A DNA stretch of 37,899 bases from Xylaria sp. FL1777 (lineage: Eukaryota; Ascomycota; Sordariomycetes; Xylariales; Xylariaceae), in NCBI GenBank assembly GCA_022578965.1, contig MU400808.1, positions 1-37,899 on the forward strand, in the 5' to 3' direction. The notes under the pieces are model-generated. The model saw only the letters and a program-made list of their open reading frames with translations. It had not been told where the DNA came from and made no database searches. This document shows positions 34,801-37,899 of the stretch, piece by piece. A program made the position numbers and the translations under genes. Within the stretch, counting starts at the first letter, position 1. Every line of letters begins with the position of its first letter.

Positions 34801-36996
34801 AGCAATACTATATATTGCTAGCTTTTTATTAAAGTATTACTTAATGTAATTTAAGCAAGCAAAAATAGTAATTATATTTAAACTTAAAAAGTTAAAAAAA
34901 ACTAAAAAAACAGCTAAAAAATCATGCTTTATTATGCTTATTTATATAGTAAAAAAAGTACTAAAAAAAAAGCTATATTACTGCATAGCAAAAGTAGCTA
35001 AACAAAAAAAATTTTTATTAAATAACTAAATAAATAACAAATAAAGTAAATTAATAAACATAGCTATTAAACTAGTATTAAAAATAGCAAAAAAAGCAAT
35101 TAGCAAAAAAAACATAACGTTTTTATTATAGCTAAACATTGCAAAAACTTTTAATATTATTAACAAAAAAAAAATAATATATATTTTATAATAAAAAGGC
35201 TTTTTTTTTTAAATAATTATATAAGTAAACTTTTTTATATTAAATTATATAGTATGTTTTTGCTTTAATAAAGCAATATTTTAACTAATAGCACTAAAAG
35301 CTAAAGTTTTTTAAAGGTTTTTGCTTTTATTTTTTTTTTCTTTTTATATATTTTAATATTTTATAATAACTTTATTATATATTAAAAGCTAATAATAATT
35401 AGTTTTACTAATAATACTAACTTTATTATAGCAAACTTAAATATAAAGCAAAACTATAAAGCTTTAAAAGCAGCATAAAAAATATATAAAAGCTAAATAA
35501 AATAACATAAAATAAAGTTTATACTGCAAAAAAGCAAATTAATGCATTTTTTTAGTAGTAAAACAGCGCTTACGCAAGTAGTACACCTTTTTAATATAAT
35601 AATATACTTAAAAAACAGCATAAAGTTTTTAAAAGTATAATTTAATAAAAACATAAAATAAAAAAAATATTTAGCAAAGCTTAAAAAAAAACTAAGCATT
35701 TAGTTATATATAATAATTAAACTATAAAACTTTATATAAAATAGCAATATAGTAAAAGCAAAACAAATATATGTTATAATAATATAAAATACTTTAGCTT
35801 ATAATATAATAACTTAGCATAAAAACTTTAAAAAAAACAAAGCAAAAAGTATTGCTAATTTATTAATAGCAATTTAAAACAAATGTTTTAAATATATAGC
35901 TAAAGCTTTTAAAGCAACTAAAACAAAGCACTTAAAAACTAAAATAAGAATTTTTTTTATTAACTTATATTTTAGTAATAAAACAGCAGCTTATAAATAC
36001 TACATAAAAAGCTTAATAGCTAAAAAATTAATTTAAAAAGCAATAAAAAAAATTAAAACCTTTATTTAAAACATAAAAGCTTAAAAAGTTAAAAACTAAA
36101 CAAAAAGTAAACCTATAAACAATAATAAAAGCATAGCTAAAAAAAATCTAACGTTAGCTTTAAATTTTTAGCAAAAAAAGTAATTAAAAAAAAAAAACCT
36201 AAAATTACATTAAAAAAAAATAAATAAGCAAATAAAGCTAAACTAAAATAAATAGTAGCTATTTAATAATAGCTAAACAAAAGTTTAGCAAAAATAAAGC
36301 TCTTAAAAAATATAGCAAATTATTAAAGCATAAAGTAACTATAGTAATATAAATGCGCACTAAAAAAATAAAGCTAAAAGCATTTTTGCATAAAAAAAAA
36401 ATCTTAAGCTTTTTTACGCTTTTTTATAAATATATAAAAAAAAAAAAAACCTTTTAGTATATAGTTCTATATTATAACTTGCTAAAAAAACAAAAAAAAG
36501 CAGCTATAAAAAAGCTTTGTAGCTAAACTACTATAAACTAATAAAAACTTATAACTAGCTATAAAAAAGCTTAAAGCTGCAAGTAATATTGCAAAGTAGC
36601 TATTTATTACTAATAAAATAGCAATATATAATAAAGCAGTTAAAATAAAAAAAAATAAAAAAAAAAAAAAAAAGCAAAAAATAAAAAAAAAACCAGCAAA
36701 AAAAGCGAAAGCGCTTTTTTAAAAGTTCTAAAAAACAAAAAAAAAGCTTTTATGCGCTTTCTAAAAAAGCAAAAGGTTTAAAAGCTTCAAAAAAAGTTTT
36801 TCTGCTTTTTAATTATTACTTTTCGTTTAGCAAGCTAATTAATAAAAACTAGTTATTATAAAGTAAAAAAACTTTAAAGTAATAGCAAAAACATTATTGC
36901 ATAAGGTTTTTATTTGGCTTTTTGTATAGTTTTACTTATAATTATACAAGTAAAAAAACTGCACTATAAAGCAGCACAGCAGGTTATTAATAATAA
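31860..36996 (+). mobile_element. IR2 right: Tad1-clade LINE copy (plus strand)
   Basis: Inverted copy of 3867-9003. The 5' region (31880-31990) is mildly preserved in both copies and probably untranslated. About 32000-32900 holds a basic segment (left copy reads KKNSKRNLFLKKHKES) and then a Lys/Leu/Gln-rich, coiled-coil-like segment that may be ORF1 or the N-terminal part of a single ORF. An endonuclease domain would be expected at about 33000-34400, but I could not identify its motifs. Reverse transcriptase and the C-terminal part are clear. The 3' end is a (TAA)n tail at about 36983-37002, normal for a LINE; a poly(A)-rich tract at 36640-36675 lies inside. At 5.1 kb it is shorter than a full Tad1 element, so it may be 5' truncated. 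Confidence 0.85.
34560..36450 (+). pseudogene. LINE ORF2 relic, reverse transcriptase to C-terminal zinc segment (right copy)
   Basis: Blocks appear in family order. About 34566-34640 reads KKTALLIKRFFFILL, compare EKAELLARTFFP before the RT domain. About 34868-35030 reads VIIFK, then KKTAKKSCFIMLIYIVKKVL and AKVAKQKKFLLNN, matching VVIPKP...KAYRPI-LL--IGKVLE and A---LL-D-QFG. About 35518-35620 reads KLMHFFSSKTALTQVVHLFN then IKFLKV, matching the LM-FS--K and KFLGV box after the catalytic core. About 36353-36410 reads MRTKKIKLKAFLHKKK, the R-GKIGL-AFLH-R-VPG segment that precedes the C-terminal Cys/His cluster of fungal Tad1 LINEs. Blocks fall in different frames, so there are indels as well as stops. 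The catalytic F-DD box is not clearly readable. Antisense frames at 35493-35699 and 32655-32897 are shadows. Confidence 0.8.
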
Positions 36997-37899
36997 TAAT
37001 AACAAACTAAAAAATAATTAGTTTTTTAAACAAATTATAAAAACAAAAATATAAAACTTTTACGAATTAAAGTAGTTAGTTATAACTATAGTTTACTATA
37101 AAAATCTATAAAAATTTGCAATATTTAAAAAAAATTTTAATTATACTTATAATACTATTTTAAAAAAATATAAAAATAACTGCTATAAATATTACTAGCT
37201 AATTAAAGCATAATTATACTAAAAAATAGTTATTAAAAGCAAAAAAGCTTAAAAACTATAATTTAAAGCTTAATTAAAAGCAAAAATAAAACAAAGCATA
37301 ATAATATTTAAAGTGCAAAATAAAATAAGCATTTAAATATTTTATAAAAAAAAATCAAAAAACAAAATAAGCACTTGCTAAAAAAGCAGCAAGTAGCTAA
37401 AAAAACTAAAGCTTTACATAAAGTTTAATATAATAACTAATAAAACTAATTTAAAATTAAACTTATATATTAAAAAAAAAAGTATAATATTTTAATTAAT
37501 TTAAAAGCATAAGCTAATATAATTTTACTTAAAGTAATAAAACAAAATAAAATTTTTTAAAAATATAAGCAAAAATCCTAAAAAATTAAAAAATTTAATA
37601 AAAGCATTTTTAGCTATAATAATAGTTATATACTTAAAAAAACCAAACTTTTTAATATATTTATATAAAAATATAAAAAACAAATTATATTAAATATTGC
37701 TAATATATTTAATTATAACATTATTTTAGAAATATTATAGCTAAAAATTAGCAATTTTTTAATTTAATAAAAAGCAAAAACTATTAATTAAAAAAGTAAA
37801 AAATAAAGCAAAAAAATTAGAAAAATTGCAAAAAAAATCTTAAACAAAATACTAAAAGTATATTACAGATTTTATAAACTATTTAAAAAAAAAAAAAAA
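36997..37899. other. Unassigned AT-rich stretch to the right edge
   Basis: It begins just after the LINE 3' tail. There is no match to the flank of the left LINE copy. Plus-strand frames around 37150-37560 are Lys-rich with stops at likely former Gln/Arg codons (for example KAKIKQSIIIFKVQNKISI), which suggests another decayed coding relic, but I cannot name it. The window ends in a run of A. Confidence 0.45.

Noticed and set aside
1..37899. Mitochondrial, plastid, Plasmodium-like or endosymbiont origin suggested by the extreme A+T content
   Set aside because: The window holds nuclear fungal-type retroelement relics in several families, inverted duplicated copies differing by transitions, and normal-composition islands. 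No rRNA, tRNA or respiratory genes are seen.
1..37899. CRISPR array, telomere repeats, tRNA or rRNA genes
   Set aside because: Looked for regular spacer repeats, TTAGGG-type arrays and cloverleaf A/B boxes; none found. The only regular short arrays are the 21-bp and 26-bp tandem repeats and TA runs.

Overview
This window is a gene-free graveyard of mobile elements that has been mutated almost to pure A+T. I see no intact gene, rRNA, tRNA or CRISPR array. The best reading is an AT-rich, RIP-type (repeat-induced point mutation) block from a filamentous ascomycete: the elements belong to fungal families, coding frames are broken by TAA/TAG where CAA, CAG, TGG or CGA once stood, and duplicated copies differ almost only by C/T and G/A changes. 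Such blocks make up AT-isochores, pericentromeres and subtelomeres; which of these this is cannot be told from the window.

The organising feature is three pairs of inverted duplications. IR1 (134-3866) is a 3.7 kb near-palindrome whose two halves meet at about 1997; each half carries a 288-bp LTR-like repeat close to the centre, and a third copy of that repeat lies at 22528-22814. IR2 pairs 3867-9003 with 31860-36996: two inverted copies of one Tad1-clade LINE, minus strand on the left and plus strand on the right. IR3 pairs 19140-22285 with 25963-29107: two inverted copies of a 3.15 kb unit I cannot name, whose inner ends carry a structured 130-bp element.

Between and around the arms are single relics. 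9004 to about 12860 (minus) is a Ty1/copia polyprotein, clearest at its RNase H end. 14270-14445 (plus) looks like the C-terminal tail of a pogo/Fot1-type transposase. 17200-19085 (plus) is a long, well preserved frame of unknown identity. 22990-25960 (plus) is a Ty3/gypsy pol with a readable reverse transcriptase, and about 30300-31859 (plus) is a Ty3/gypsy gag.

A few short islands are much less mutated than the rest: 1-132, 12870-12912, 16291-16435, 22080-22290, 25970-26110 and 29108-29320. They are easy to spot because GA, GG, TC and CC dinucleotides, nearly absent elsewhere, reappear. Identifications rest on reading degenerate translations by eye against remembered family patterns; no database search was possible.
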